DNA of 64,000 nucleotides from Thermoanaerobaculia bacterium (GCA_947259195.1 CAMYLC010000192.1:1-64000); one strand, 5' to 3'; positions 46,559 to 57,154 are shown, counted from the first letter of the stretch. Program-made: numbers and translations. Notes: generated from the sequence alone by a model not told the origin.

Positions 46559-49500
46559 ATGGAAATGAGACTCAATCCCATCGTACGTTTCGCAGTCGAG
46601 CGCAGGGTCACCATGGGCATGATCATCCTGGGTGTGCTCGTTCTGGGATGGCTGTCGCTGCTGCGCTTGCCTCTCGAGTTTCTGCCCAGCTTTTCGTCCT
46701 CCAACATCACCGTCATGGCTCCCTATCGGTCCTCGTCACCGCAGGAGGTGGAGCGCCTGGTGGTTCGGCCACTCGAGGAAGCGCTCGGCACCATCAACGG
46801 AATCGACACCATGTCAGCCAATGCTCAGGCGGACAGCGCCCGCATTACGCTGTCTTTCATCGACGGCACCGACATGGATATGGCAGCGGTGGACGTGCGG
46901 GACCGGGTCGATCGGGTCCGGCATCTGTTGCCCGATGACCTGGAGCGGGTCAACATCTGGCGCTTTCAGACCAGTGATATTCCGGTCTTGCGGTTCGATT
47001 TGAGCGCCGATTGGCCGGTGGAGCAGTTCTACGACTTCACCGAGAACGTGCTTCAAAGGCGTCTCGAGCGCCTCGAAGGCGTGGCCCAAGTCTCGGTCAG
47101 TGGCACCCGGACACCCGAGTTGCAGGTCCTTCTCGACCCGAATCGACTGCAAGCACACAAAGTGGATGTGCGGGAGTTGGTGCCCTTCTTGCGGGACAGC
47201 AACCTCAATGTCTCGGCGGGCGACATCAAAGAGGGGAGTCGGAAGCTGTTGGTGCGGAGCGTTGGCGAGTTCGACACTCCGGAAGAAATTCGAGGCCTGC
47301 CCTTGAACGGGGAAGGCTTGCGTCTGGGGGATGTCGCCGAGGTGGTCTATGGACTACCTCAACAGGAGCAGTTCAACTACCTCAACGGTCGGGAGGCGGT
47401 CACGGTCTTCATCAACAAGACTTCCAGCGCCAACGTTCTGGCGGTGGTCGATCGTGCCAAGGAGGAGCTCGAAGCCATCATCCAGCTGCCCGACGCGGCG
47501 GGTCTCGAGTACCACATCTTCAACGACGCCTCCGTCGACGTGCGCAAGGGCCTGGGCCAGCTGGGCAACGCCGGGCTCATCGGCGGCCTTCTGGCCATCG
47601 GCTCCATGTACCTCTTTCTCCGCCGCTTTCGCACCACCGCCTTGGTAGCCCTGGCTATCCCGATCTCGGTGATCGCCACGTTCGTCCTCATGTATTTGAT
47701 GCGCCAGGCTGGAGTTTCGGACATCACGCTCAACGTCGTGAGCCTGGCCGGCCTGATGTTGGCTCTGGGAATGTTGGTCGACAATTCGGTCGTCGTGATC
47801 GAGTCGATCTTTCGCCACCGCAATGAGCTCGGTGAAGACTCGCGCACGGCGGCGCTTTACGGTGCGTCCGAGGTGGCCCTGCCGATTCTGGCCTCGACCG
47901 TCACCACGATCTGCGTCTTCTTGCCCCTGATCTTCCTCAACACCGGCGGGCGGTTCAAGCTCTACATGGAGAACATCGGCATCACCGTCTGCATCGTAAT
48001 GGTCGCCTCTCTGTTGGTAGCGCTGACCGTGGTGCCGATGGCGGCGGTTCCGCTGCTCCGGGGACAGGAGTCGAGACCCTCACGGTTCATCGACCGCTTG
48101 ACGGGCTCTTATGGTTGGGTTCTCCACTTCACTCTTCGCCACCGGTTCCTGTTCGTCCTCTCGATCGTGGCGATGTTCGCCGGTGTTGTCCACCTCTTTA
48201 CGACCATCGAGCGCTCCTTCTCGAGTCGCTCTCTGGAGAGACAGGTCATTCTCAAGGTGGATACTCCGAGGCAATACTCTCCGCAGCAGACGGCAGCCCT
48301 CTACGAGACTCTCTATGAGCTTCTGGATTCGCGACGGGAAGAGCTCGATATCGCCGATATCAGCTACGCCTTCGATCGTGGCACTGGACGCTCGAGAGCG
48401 GGGTGGCGGCGCAGTCGGCAGTTCGATATCTATCTTCTGGATGAAGACGACAGCGATCTGACCACCGGTGAGGTCCGGGAGCGGCTGCGAGAGTTGTTGC
48501 CAGTCAAGGCTGGCGTCGATTTGCGGATCGCCGCCGGCCGGGGACGCCACGGATCGTCGGGCATCCAGATCGAGCTCATGGGCGACGACCCGGTCGTCCT
48601 CGAGTTGCTGAGCCAGCAAGTGGCGGATCGCCTCGCCGCGCTGCCCATGATCCGGGACGTCGACACTTCCCTCGAAAGTGGTGACGAAGAGATCCAGGTG
48701 CGGGTATCCGGTGATCGTGCCATGCAGGTTGGGTTGTCGAGTCGCGCTGTTGCGGCGACAGTCAACAACGCCTTGTCGAGCCGGGCTGTCAGCCACTTCA
48801 AGACGGGCGAGCGCGAGGTCGAGATGGTCATGCAGTATCGAGAAGAAGATCGTGAAACCCTGGATCAGCTCAAGAATGTCCCGGTCTTCGCTGCCTCAGC
48901 GCCGCTGCCTCTAGGCGCGGTGGCAGAGTTCGAGTTCGTTGCCGGACCGCGGAGCATCGAACGCGAGAACCACCTGGCGCAGGTTTCTGTATCGGCCAAC
49001 ACCACCGATCCGACGGCCTCTTTTGCCGCCATGGGCATGATCAGCAGAATGATGAACGAGATCGCCCTGCCACCGGGCTACGAGTGGAGCTTCGGGCGCT
49101 GGAACCGGCACATGCAGGAGGATCAGAACAGTGGTCTCTTCGCGCTGCTCTTCGCACTGCCGCTGGTCTACATGCTGATGGCCGCTCTGTTCGAGAGCTT
49201 CACCCAGCCTCTGACGATCATGTTCTCGGTGCCCTTCGCCCTGCTGGGTGTCGGCTTGGTGATGAAATTTGCCAATCAGCCCTGGGAAACCATGACCATG
49301 TTGGGTCTGATCGTCTTGTTGGGGGTCGTCGTCAACAATGCCATCGTCCTTATCGACCACATCAATTTCCTGCGGCAGGGTGGTCTGAGCCGCACCGAGG
49401 CGATCGTCAAGGGCGGCCAGCACCGGTTGCGTCCGATTCTGATCACCGCCGTGACGACCATTCTGGGTCTGATGCCGATGGTCGCACCGTTCCTCTTTCC

Positions 49501-49672
49501 TCAGTGGTTCGGACCGGTGGAGGGTAGGGCGGCTACCTGGGCACCGATCGGCCTGATCATCGTCGGCGGGCTGACGACATCGACCTTTCTGACCCTGATC
49601 ATCATTCCAACGATCTACTCCCTCGTCGACGATTTCACCCGTTTCCTCGAGCGAGTGGTCAAGGCGGTATGA
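46559..49672 (+). CDS. RND family efflux transporter permease (first of two)
   Basis: 1037 residues, 12 helices and two large periplasmic loops, the HAE-type layout: RFAVERRVTMGMIILGVLVL helix 1, the TM4 motif LALGMLVDNSVVVIES and the TM10 motif GVVVNNAIVLIDH. One Asp of the usual TM4 D-D pair is Asn, and the TM10 Lys of AcrB is replaced by V-N-N. It should export hydrophobic compounds with the adaptor 51 bases downstream and an outer-membrane channel encoded elsewhere. The ATGs at 46559 and 46565 are both possible starts. Confidence 0.93.
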   Translation: MEMRLNPIVRFAVERRVTMGMIILGVLVLGWLSLLRLPLEFLPSFSSSNITVMAPYRSSSPQEVERLVVRPLEEALGTINGIDTMSANAQADSARITLSFIDGTDMDMAAVDVRDRVDRVRHLLPDDLERVNIWRFQTSDIPVLRFDLSADWPVEQFYDFTENVLQRRLERLEGVAQVSVSGTRTPELQVLLDPNRLQAHKVDVRELVPFLRDSNLNVSAGDIKEGSRKLLVRSVGEFDTPEEIRGLPLNGEGLRLGDVAEVVYGLPQQEQFNYLNGREAVTVFINKTSSANVLAVVDRAKEELEAIIQLPDAAGLEYHIFNDASVDVRKGLGQLGNAGLIGGLLAIGSMYLFLRRFRTTALVALAIPISVIATFVLMYLMRQAGVSDITLNVVSLAGLMLALGMLVDNSVVVIESIFRHRNELGEDSRTAALYGASEVALPILASTVTTICVFLPLIFLNTGGRFKLYMENIGITVCIVMVASLLVALTVVPMAAVPLLRGQESRPSRFIDRLTGSYGWVLHFTLRHRFLFVLSIVAMFAGVVHLFTTIERSFSSRSLERQVILKVDTPRQYSPQQTAALYETLYELLDSRREELDIADISYAFDRGTGRSRAGWRRSRQFDIYLLDEDDSDLTTGEVRERLRELLPVKAGVDLRIAAGRGRHGSSGIQIELMGDDPVVLELLSQQVADRLAALPMIRDVDTSLESGDEEIQVRVSGDRAMQVGLSSRAVAATVNNALSSRAVSHFKTGEREVEMVMQYREEDRETLDQLKNVPVFAASAPLPLGAVAEFEFVAGPRSIERENHLAQVSVSANTTDPTASFAAMGMISRMMNEIALPPGYEWSFGRWNRHMQEDQNSGLFALLFALPLVYMLMAALFESFTQPLTIMFSVPFALLGVGLVMKFANQPWETMTMLGLIVLLGVVVNNAIVLIDHINFLRQGGLSRTEAIVKGGQHRLRPILITAVTTILGLMPMVAPFLFPQWFGPVEGRAATWAPIGLIIVGGLTTSTFLTLIIIPTIYSLVDDFTRFLERVVKAV

Positions 49673-49723
49673 TCCCGGACCTCGTGTCGGTGGGCTTCCG
49701 GGCAAGGCGCCGCTGGAGATAAC

Positions 49724-51067
49724 ATGTTCGAGAAAAGGCAGATTCCAATGATCTTCTGGGCCACGGCCCTCGTCTCGACGAGTTGGCTGGCCTGCTCTAG
49801 AGGGGACTCGGAGGGACAGCAGGGCGACGCCGGTCGTCCCTCTGGCCAGCCAGGCGCCTCTTCCAGTCACAGCGGCGGCCCTGGAGGGGGGCGGCCTGCC
49901 GCGGCCGTGCCAGTGGAAGTTGCCAAGGTGGAGCGACGGAGCATCTCGTCATACATCGAGACCAACGGCATCCTGGAAGCTGAGAACGAGGTCGATCTGG
50001 TGGCCCGGATCACGGCTCCGGTCGTCGACCTGAAGGTCGAGGAAGGGATGCAGGTCGACAAGGGCCAGATCCTGGCGCGACTGGACGATTCCGAGCTCCG
50101 GGCGCAGGTCGAGATCTCTCGTGCCACTCTGCAAGAGGCGGAGCAGGTCTTCGGAAGGGCCGAATCGCTGAAGGAGAACCAGCTCATCAGTCCGGAGGAG
50201 TACGATCAGGTCGTCACTCGGCTCGATACGGCTCGGGCCCAGTCCGAGTCGGACCGGATCCAACTCGGCTACACCGAAATCCGGGCGCCATTTGCGGGCC
50301 TCGTCGTGACCCGCCACATCCACTATGCCGAGCAGGTCAATGCGGGGATGCCGCTGTTTCGCATCTCGGACTTCAACCCCCTTCTCTGTCCGATCCAGAT
50401 TCCCGAGCGGGATATTCCGAAGGTCGAAGTTGGCCAGCCTGCCTATCTGACCTTGGAGGCCTGGCCCGGAGAGAGGTTCCCAGCCAAGGTGCTTCGTGTT
50501 CGACCGGTCGTGGATTCGGCGACGGGCACCGTGCGGGTCACTCTTGAAGTGGAGACGAGGGGTCGGCTGAGGCCAGGAATGTTCGCTCGGGCTTTTGTCC
50601 AGACAGAGACCCGATCGGGGGCGATGGTCGTTCCCCGGTCGGCCCTCTCCTTGGAGAGCATCGGCGACACCGTATACGTGGCGGAAGGGGATACCGCCTC
50701 TCGCAGAGAGGTTCAGCTGGGATTCAAGGAAGGTGACTTCGTCGAGGTGCTGAGTGGTGTCTCCGAGGGAGAGGAGATCGTCGTCGTCGGACAAGACGGG
50801 CTGAGCGACGGCACGCCCATCCAGATCCTGTCAGGCCTCGGCGAAGACAACGCCTCTAAGCCGCAAGACGCCGCATCAGGTGCCGGGCTGCAGTCCGCCT
50901 CCGACAATATTCCACGTGGACCCGAAGGCCGACCCGACTTTTCTCAGATGACGCCCGAGCAGCTGGAGCGGGCCAAGGAGATCATGCGAACGCGCGGCTT
51001 GAGCGAAGAGCAGATCGAGGAGCGCATCGGGGGAGCTGGCGGCCAGGCCGCACAGAAGCCGAAGTGA
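49724..51067 (+). CDS. RND efflux periplasmic adaptor (membrane fusion) lipoprotein
   Basis: 447 residues; GGAG lies five bases before the ATG. The N-terminus ends in WLACSRG, a lipoprotein-type signal, followed by a Gly/Ser/Pro-rich linker. The adaptor core has the lipoyl-like halves (VARITAPVVDLKVEEGMQVD and IRAPFAGLVVTRHIHYAEQV) around a helical hairpin, then beta-barrel and membrane-proximal domains (LRPGMFARAFVQTE). The C-terminal ~45 residues form an extra helical stretch with EQLERAKEIMRTRGLSEEQ. It links either flanking RND pump to an outer-membrane channel. Confidence 0.93.
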   Translation: MFEKRQIPMIFWATALVSTSWLACSRGDSEGQQGDAGRPSGQPGASSSHSGGPGGGRPAAAVPVEVAKVERRSISSYIETNGILEAENEVDLVARITAPVVDLKVEEGMQVDKGQILARLDDSELRAQVEISRATLQEAEQVFGRAESLKENQLISPEEYDQVVTRLDTARAQSESDRIQLGYTEIRAPFAGLVVTRHIHYAEQVNAGMPLFRISDFNPLLCPIQIPERDIPKVEVGQPAYLTLEAWPGERFPAKVLRVRPVVDSATGTVRVTLEVETRGRLRPGMFARAFVQTETRSGAMVVPRSALSLESIGDTVYVAEGDTASRREVQLGFKEGDFVEVLSGVSEGEEIVVVGQDGLSDGTPIQILSGLGEDNASKPQDAASGAGLQSASDNIPRGPEGRPDFSQMTPEQLERAKEIMRTRGLSEEQIEERIGGAGGQAAQKPK

Positions 51068-51143
51068 CGGGTCTGTTCCAGCGTATTCGGTCGGCGGCCG
51101 ACCGGCTCCGATGCGACCCGAGACTCCAATCCGGAGCCCTGAC

Positions 51144-54100
51144 TTGAAGCTCATCGAGTTCTCGACCCGGCGTCCGGTCAGCATCATCATCTTCGCGGCC
51201 GCAGCCGTGGTCTTCGGCCTGGTGGCTTTCAGCCAGCTGGCGACCGATCTATTGCCGGACATCAACTACCCGTCCCTCACCGTTCAGACAACCTACGAAG
51301 GGACTGCACCGATCGAGGTGGAGAGCCTCATCACCCGCCCGGTCGAGAACGCCGTCGGTGTAGTGAACAACGTCGTGCGAGTAGTCTCCAGCTCGCGAAC
51401 GGATGTCAGCGAAGTTACCCTCGAGTTCAGCTGGGGCACGAATATGGACCTGGCGGCCCTCGATGTGCGGGAGCGTCTCGACGTCCTGCAACTGCCAGCC
51501 GATGCCGATCGCCCACTCCTGCTGCGGTTCGACCCGTCGCTAGACCCGATTCTGCGGCTGGGATTGTCGGGGGGAAGCGACTTGGTGCGGCTGCGTCTGA
51601 TCGCCGAGGAGCAGGTCAAGCGGGCGTTGGAGCGCATCGAGGGTGTTGCGGCGGTAGTGGTCAGTGGCGGGCTGGAGGAGGAAATTCAGGTGGCGCTCGA
51701 CGAGCGCCGACTGGCCAATCTCGGTCTCTCGGCCGATCGGGTGCTCAGTCGCCTGGCGCAGGAGAACATCAATCTGACGGGCGGGCGACTGCGCGAAGGT
51801 CAGACCGAGTTTCTGGTGCGGACGGTCAACGAGTTCGTGCGGCCCGAGGATTTGAACGCGGTGGTGATCGACAGCTCGCAAGGCGCCACAGTGACGCTGG
51901 AGGATGTGGCACGGGTCTTCAAGGGTCACAAGGAACGCGAGATCATCACTCGGATCAATGGCCAGGAGAGCGTCGAGGTCGCGATCTACAAGGAGGGTGG
52001 CACGAACACGGTCACTGTTTCGGACGCGGTGACAGAGAGTCTCGACGACCTGCGGGAGCGGTTGCAGAAACTCGACCCCAGTCTGCAGCTCACGATCGTG
52101 ACCGATCAGGCCCGCTACATTCGTCAATCGGTCTCCGAGGTGCTGCGCACGGCGCTTTATGGCGGCCTATTGGCCATTCTGGTCCTCTTTCTATTCCTGC
52201 GAAGCTGGAAGACGACACTCATCATCAGCCTCGCCATCCCGATATCGGTTGTCGCCACCTTCTTCCTGATGTACGTTGCGGGGATTTCTCTGAACATCAT
52301 GTCGCTCGGGGGTCTGACCCTGGGGATCGGTCTTCTGGTGGACAACGCCATCGTCGTGTTGGAGTCGATCCAGCGCCGCCGCGATGCGGGCATGGACGAG
52401 ATCGAGGCCGCCCAGGCCGGCAGCTCGGAGGTGGCGAGAGCGGTTATCGCCAGCACGCTGACCACGATCTGCGTCTTTGTCCCGATCGTCTTCGTGGAGG
52501 GCGTGGCGGGCCAGCTCTTTGGCGATCAGGCCATGACAGTCGCCTTTTCTTTGGTCGTCTCGCTCCTCGTGGCGCTGACGGTCATTCCGATGCTCGCGTC
52601 GAGGGATTTCACCCCTCCGGCGGCGGCAAGCGAGAACCAAGAGGGCACCGAGCGGCGATCGGGCCTCTCGAGGAAGGTCGGCAACGTTGCATTCTCTTTG
52701 ACCGTTCTAGTGGCCTCGGGAGTCAGGGCCGTCAGTCGATTCCTGGGCCGCCTGATCGGCTGGCTGACAGCGATTCCGTTGACGCTGTTCCAAGGCGCTT
52801 TCGAGTGGATCGCCGGACTCTATGCGCGCCTACTCGAGAGGGTGCTGCGGCACCCCGTGGTGACGGTTGCTATCGCCTTCGCCCTGCTAATCGGCAGCCT
52901 ATTCGTGATTCCGCAGCTCGGCAGGGAGTTGATTCCGGAGTTGATTCAAGGCGAGTTCTTCGCCAATACCGAGTTGCCGCCGGGAACCCACTTGGATGTC
53001 ACTCAGCGCCGGATGGCGAGCTTGGAAGCCGTCGCCATGAGCATGGAAGACGTCACCTCGGTCTATTCCATCTCCGGAGCGTCGAACGAGCAGGGCGGTG
53101 CAGCGGGCGAGCGTCGGGAGAACATCGGGCAGCTGACACTGACCATCAGTCCTCCCGTGTCGAGGCAGCGCGAAGAAGCGGTCATGACCGAGATGCGGGG
53201 GGCACTGGATCGGCAAGAGGGGATGACCTATCGGTTCGGCCGGCCATCCTATTTCAGCTTTCGAACGCCGATCGAAGTCGAGATCCGGGGCTACAATCTC
53301 CGGCTTCTCGAGCGGCTCGCGGATCAGTTGGTCGAACAGATGTACCGGATCGATGGGTTGACGGACATCAAGGCGTCGACGGAGGGTGGCAATCCGGAGT
53401 TGCAGATCACCTTCGATCGGGAGCGACTGGCGACGCTGGGCTTGACCCTGGGGGAAGTAGCGCCGGTCGTGCGCTCCAAGGTGCAGGGGGCCATCGCCAC
53501 CGACATCCAGCGCGAAGACCGCAAGATCGACATCCGCATGCGTTCGCAAGAGCAGTTTCGCAACAGCGTGCAGGATCTGCTGCAGTTGACCGTCCATCAG
53601 GCGGGTAAGACCGCCATTCCCCTGGGGGCCGTGGCGACAGTCGAAGAAGTCGAGGGGCCGGCCGAGATTCGGCGCTCCGAGGGTGAACGGGTGGCCCTGG
53701 TAACCGCGAACCTCGATGGCGGTGACCTGGGAACGGTGTCGGAGCAGATTGCAGCCGCCTTGGAAGAGATGCGTCTGCCGAGCGGCTACGAGTGGCGGAT
53801 CGGTGGCCAGCGACAGGAGATGGAAACCTCGTTTGCCAGCATGCGGTTGGCGATCCTGCTGGCCATCTTCATGGTCTATCTGGTGATGGCGTCACAATTC
53901 GAGTCACTGTTGCATCCTTTCGTCATCCTCTTCAGCGTTCCGTTCGCCCTCATCGGTCTGCTGGCGACGCTCTATGTGACCAACACGACGGTCTCCATCG
54001 TGGTGCTCATTGGGGCGATTCTGCTGGCCGGAATCGTCGTCAACAACGCCATCATCCTGGTCGACTACACGAACCAACTGCGCCGCGAAGGTGCCGCCAA

Positions 54101-54323
54101 GCTGGAGGCGCTGCGGCAAGCTGGCGAGGTGCGGTTACGACCCATTCTCATGACGACGGCGACCACGGTGCTGGGCCTTCTTCCCATGGCCCTGGGGCTT
54201 GGTGAGGGAAGCGAGCTTCGCAGCCCCATGGCATTGACCGTCATTGGGGGCCTGGTAGCCTCCACAGCCTTGACCTTGCTCATCATTCCGGCGGTTTACA
54301 GCCTGCTGGATCGAGGTAGGTGA
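51144..54323 (+). CDS. RND family efflux transporter permease (second of two)
   Basis: I prefer the TTG at 51144, which has GGAG seven bases upstream and gives the usual LKLIEFSTRRPVSIIIF start (1059 residues); an ATG at 51111 lacks a ribosome site. TM4 carries GIGLLVDNAIVVLESIQRRR and TM10 GIVVNNAIILVDYTNQLR, the same V-D-N/V-N-N variants as the first pump. Between the two halves lies an insertion of about 60 residues with an extra hydrophobic or amphipathic part. Two unequal RND genes flanking one adaptor recall MdtBC-type heteromers. Confidence 0.93.
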   Translation: MKLIEFSTRRPVSIIIFAAAAVVFGLVAFSQLATDLLPDINYPSLTVQTTYEGTAPIEVESLITRPVENAVGVVNNVVRVVSSSRTDVSEVTLEFSWGTNMDLAALDVRERLDVLQLPADADRPLLLRFDPSLDPILRLGLSGGSDLVRLRLIAEEQVKRALERIEGVAAVVVSGGLEEEIQVALDERRLANLGLSADRVLSRLAQENINLTGGRLREGQTEFLVRTVNEFVRPEDLNAVVIDSSQGATVTLEDVARVFKGHKEREIITRINGQESVEVAIYKEGGTNTVTVSDAVTESLDDLRERLQKLDPSLQLTIVTDQARYIRQSVSEVLRTALYGGLLAILVLFLFLRSWKTTLIISLAIPISVVATFFLMYVAGISLNIMSLGGLTLGIGLLVDNAIVVLESIQRRRDAGMDEIEAAQAGSSEVARAVIASTLTTICVFVPIVFVEGVAGQLFGDQAMTVAFSLVVSLLVALTVIPMLASRDFTPPAAASENQEGTERRSGLSRKVGNVAFSLTVLVASGVRAVSRFLGRLIGWLTAIPLTLFQGAFEWIAGLYARLLERVLRHPVVTVAIAFALLIGSLFVIPQLGRELIPELIQGEFFANTELPPGTHLDVTQRRMASLEAVAMSMEDVTSVYSISGASNEQGGAAGERRENIGQLTLTISPPVSRQREEAVMTEMRGALDRQEGMTYRFGRPSYFSFRTPIEVEIRGYNLRLLERLADQLVEQMYRIDGLTDIKASTEGGNPELQITFDRERLATLGLTLGEVAPVVRSKVQGAIATDIQREDRKIDIRMRSQEQFRNSVQDLLQLTVHQAGKTAIPLGAVATVEEVEGPAEIRRSEGERVALVTANLDGGDLGTVSEQIAAALEEMRLPSGYEWRIGGQRQEMETSFASMRLAILLAIFMVYLVMASQFESLLHPFVILFSVPFALIGLLATLYVTNTTVSIVVLIGAILLAGIVVNNAIILVDYTNQLRREGAAKLEALRQAGEVRLRPILMTTATTVLGLLPMALGLGEGSELRSPMALTVIGGLVASTALTLLIIPAVYSLLDRGR

Positions 54324-54330
54324 CCCGAAG

Positions 54331-55908
54331 ATGGCCGACACAGACAGATTCGTCGAGCCGACCGGTGGGCCGGATCGGCCAATGGCTTTGAAGGCCTGCC
54401 TGGGACTGATCGCCGGACTCGCCCTGGTCAAGCTGGCCATTCATCTGATCCCCAACACCCTGGGTGGGTACGGGATCTTCCGGGACGAGCTCTACTATCT
54501 GGCTTGCACTCGGCATCTGGGCCTGGGGTACGTCGATCAGCCACCGCTGTCGATCTACCTGTTGGCCGTGAACTCGTGGCTCTTCGGCGAGTCCATCTTC
54601 GCGCTGCGGTTCTTGCCATCACTCTTCGGGTCGCTGACGGTCTTGCTGATCTGCTTGTTGACGCGAGAGCTGGGTGGCGGGCGATGGGCGCAGCTGCTAG
54701 CCGGCCTGGCCGCCCTTGTCTCCCTCATCTTCTTGGCCATGGACTCGGTGTATTCCATGAACGCCTTCGATCATCTGGTCTGGGCTGCCGTCGCTCTTCT
54801 GGTGGCTCGATTACTGAGGACCGGGCAGCCCGCCTACTGGCCGCTCATCGGCTTTGTGGTGGGTCTTGGGCTCCTCAACAAGGTCGGCGTGCTTTGGTTG
54901 GGGGCAGGAATAGCTGTCGGACTGCTCGCAACTCGTGAGCGACGCTGGTTGGCGACGCGATGGCCGTGGCTGGCTGGTCTTCTGGCGCTGTCTCTCTTCC
55001 TGCCGTACGTGTGGTGGAATCTGACCCACGATATGGCTCATCTGGAGTTCATCCGCAATGCCACTGCTGGCAAGTACTCGGGACTGTCGGCCCGGACCTT
55101 CGTTTTCGACCAGTTCCTCGTTCAGAACCCCGTCACCGTGCCGGTTTGGGGGTCAGGGTTGATCTTCCTTCTCTTCAGTCCCTCGGGTCGTCGATTCCGC
55201 ATGCTCGGTTGGATCTACCTGGCCTCATTGCTCATCCTGGTAGCCAATGGCCACAGCAAGGCAGAGTACCTGTCACCTGCCTACACGATTCTCTTTGCGG
55301 CCGGAGGCGTGGCGCTAGAGCGCTGGCTGAGTCGGTCTGGCCTTGCCTGGTTGAGAGTGGCGATCGCGGTCCAGTTGGTGGCGGGGCTGATTCTGGCGCC
55401 GATGGTGGTGCCCGTCTTGCCGGTCGAGACGTACATTGCCTTCGCCGAGACTCTGGGAGTACAACCCTCGACGAGCGAGAGCAAGCAACTCTCGGAGCTG
55501 CCGCAGTTCTATGCCGACATGTTTGGTTGGGAGGAGAAGGCGGCGGCAGTCGCCGACGTCTACCACTCCCTGCCTCCCGGGGACAGAGCCAATGCTGCCG
55601 TGTTCGGCGAGAACTATGGACGGGCTGGAGCCATCGATTACTTCGGCCCGGAGTTGGGACTGCCCTTCGCCATCAGCTCTCACAATAGCTATTGGCTATG
55701 GGGACCTCGCAATTACAGCGGAGAAGTAGTCATCGTGTTGGGTGGCGAGAGAGAGGGCCTGGAAAACAGTTTCGGCAGCGTCGAGTTGGCAGGTCGAGTA
55801 CCGTGCCGATTCTGTATGCCTTATGAAAGCGATCTGCCCATCTTCGTGTGCCGCGACCTGAAGCTGCCGATCGCCGAGGTCTGGGAGCGGCTCAAGAACT
55901 ACAGCTGA
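54331..55908 (+). CDS. GT39 (PMT/ArnT-like) membrane glycosyltransferase
   Basis: 525 residues, about 11 helices. The first loop has FRDELYYLACTRHLGLGY followed by VDQPPLSIYLL, the exact acidic pair and x-Q-P-P-L pattern of the GT39 family. Later MDSVYSMNAFDHLVW and SKAEYLSPAY match conserved loops. The C-terminal ~120 residues are soluble. It starts seven bases after the second RND gene, so the pumps and this enzyme are probably transcribed together. It likely glycosylates an envelope lipid or glycan. Confidence 0.88.
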   Translation: MADTDRFVEPTGGPDRPMALKACLGLIAGLALVKLAIHLIPNTLGGYGIFRDELYYLACTRHLGLGYVDQPPLSIYLLAVNSWLFGESIFALRFLPSLFGSLTVLLICLLTRELGGGRWAQLLAGLAALVSLIFLAMDSVYSMNAFDHLVWAAVALLVARLLRTGQPAYWPLIGFVVGLGLLNKVGVLWLGAGIAVGLLATRERRWLATRWPWLAGLLALSLFLPYVWWNLTHDMAHLEFIRNATAGKYSGLSARTFVFDQFLVQNPVTVPVWGSGLIFLLFSPSGRRFRMLGWIYLASLLILVANGHSKAEYLSPAYTILFAAGGVALERWLSRSGLAWLRVAIAVQLVAGLILAPMVVPVLPVETYIAFAETLGVQPSTSESKQLSELPQFYADMFGWEEKAAAVADVYHSLPPGDRANAAVFGENYGRAGAIDYFGPELGLPFAISSHNSYWLWGPRNYSGEVVIVLGGEREGLENSFGSVELAGRVPCRFCMPYESDLPIFVCRDLKLPIAEVWERLKNYS

Positions 55909-55948
55909 AGAGGACGTCAGGGGCTCGAGTGGCGTCCGCAGGCGAGAC

Positions 55949-57154
55949 TCAACGCAGGACTTTCGAGGCCACCTCAGCCAGGTGGTCTCCAATAGCCAAA
56001 GCGGCAGTAGCTGCGGGTGAGGGTGCGTTGAGCACGTGCAGCATTCGGTCGGCTTGCAGGATCTGAAAGTCGTCGAGCAGCCGACCACGAGCATCGATCG
56101 CCTGGGCCCGTACGCCGCTTCTGGAAGGCGCGAGCTGCTCTGCGGTGACAGTGGGCATCAGTCGCTGCAGGCCCTCGACGAAGGCTGCACGATTCCAGGA
56201 ACGGTACATTTCTCCAGCCCCGGTGCGCCAGAAACCGGCTGCCAATCTCCAGAACCCGGGGAACAGCAGAGTGTCGGCGGTGTCTCGCACCGAGAAATCG
56301 CTCGCTCGGTAGCCTTCCCGCTTCCAGGCCAGCACAGCGTTGGGACCGGCAAGGACGCGATCGTCGATGGTACGAGTCAGATGAATCCCGAGGAATGGCA
56401 GCCGGGGATCCGGTACGGGATAGATCAGTCCATTGACCTTCTCAGCGGCGGCGGCTGTCAACTCCAGATACTCGCCGCGGAACGGCACAAGGCGGATCTC
56501 TGGCTTCAGGCCGCAGAGCCTGGCTACCCGGTCGGCCTGCAGGCCGGCGCAATTGATCAGGAGGCGACAGCGCACGGTCTTCGAATCGGTCTCGATGGTG
56601 ATGGCACCCGCGTCGGTTGCCACCTTTCGGACTCGGGCCGACGTCGAGATCTGACCCCCCTTCGAGCTGATCATCTCGGCGAGTCGAACGGCGACTCGGT
56701 TGAAGTCGACGATGCCGGTTTGCGGCACCCACAGGGCACCGACGCCGACCGCCGTGGGTTCCCTGTCCTTGATTGCCGCGGCGTCGAGACGCTCGACACC
56801 TTCGAGACCGTTGGCGCGGGCTCTTTCGGCCAGGCGCTCCAGCGCGGGAACCTCGCTGTCGTCGACGGCTACCACGAGCTTGCCGCACCGCCGATGAGCG
56901 ATGCCATGCTGCTCACAGAAGCTGTAGAGAGCGTCTCGACCCCAAGCGCAGAACCGTGCCTTGTCGGAGCCGGGTCGGTAGTAGAGTCCCGAATGGATCA
57001 CGCCGCTGTTGCGGCCCGTCTGGTGGAGTGCCAGCTCCTTTTCAGCTTCGAGCACGACCACCGAACCGACTCCCGATGTCGAGAGCGACCGGGCGGTCGC
57101 CAGACCTACGATGCCTCCACCGACGACTGCCACATCATGTAGCGAGCTACTCAT
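55949..57154 (-). CDS. lhgO: L-2-hydroxyglutarate oxidase/dehydrogenase (LhgO-like)
   Basis: 401 residues. The FAD site is VAVVGGGIVGLATARSL; the family block LHQTGRNSGVIHSGLYY and C-terminal GVRAQAIDARGRLLDDFQI match LhgO proteins. Typical LhgO oxidises L-2-hydroxyglutarate to 2-oxoglutarate with electrons to the quinone pool, removing a toxic by-product. It is not in an obvious operon; the convergent GT39 gene ends 40 bases away. Confidence 0.9.
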   Translation of the reverse strand: MSSSLHDVAVVGGGIVGLATARSLSTSGVGSVVVLEAEKELALHQTGRNSGVIHSGLYYRPGSDKARFCAWGRDALYSFCEQHGIAHRRCGKLVVAVDDSEVPALERLAERARANGLEGVERLDAAAIKDREPTAVGVGALWVPQTGIVDFNRVAVRLAEMISSKGGQISTSARVRKVATDAGAITIETDSKTVRCRLLINCAGLQADRVARLCGLKPEIRLVPFRGEYLELTAAAAEKVNGLIYPVPDPRLPFLGIHLTRTIDDRVLAGPNAVLAWKREGYRASDFSVRDTADTLLFPGFWRLAAGFWRTGAGEMYRSWNRAAFVEGLQRLMPTVTAEQLAPSRSGVRAQAIDARGRLLDDFQILQADRMLHVLNAPSPAATAALAIGDHLAEVASKVLR

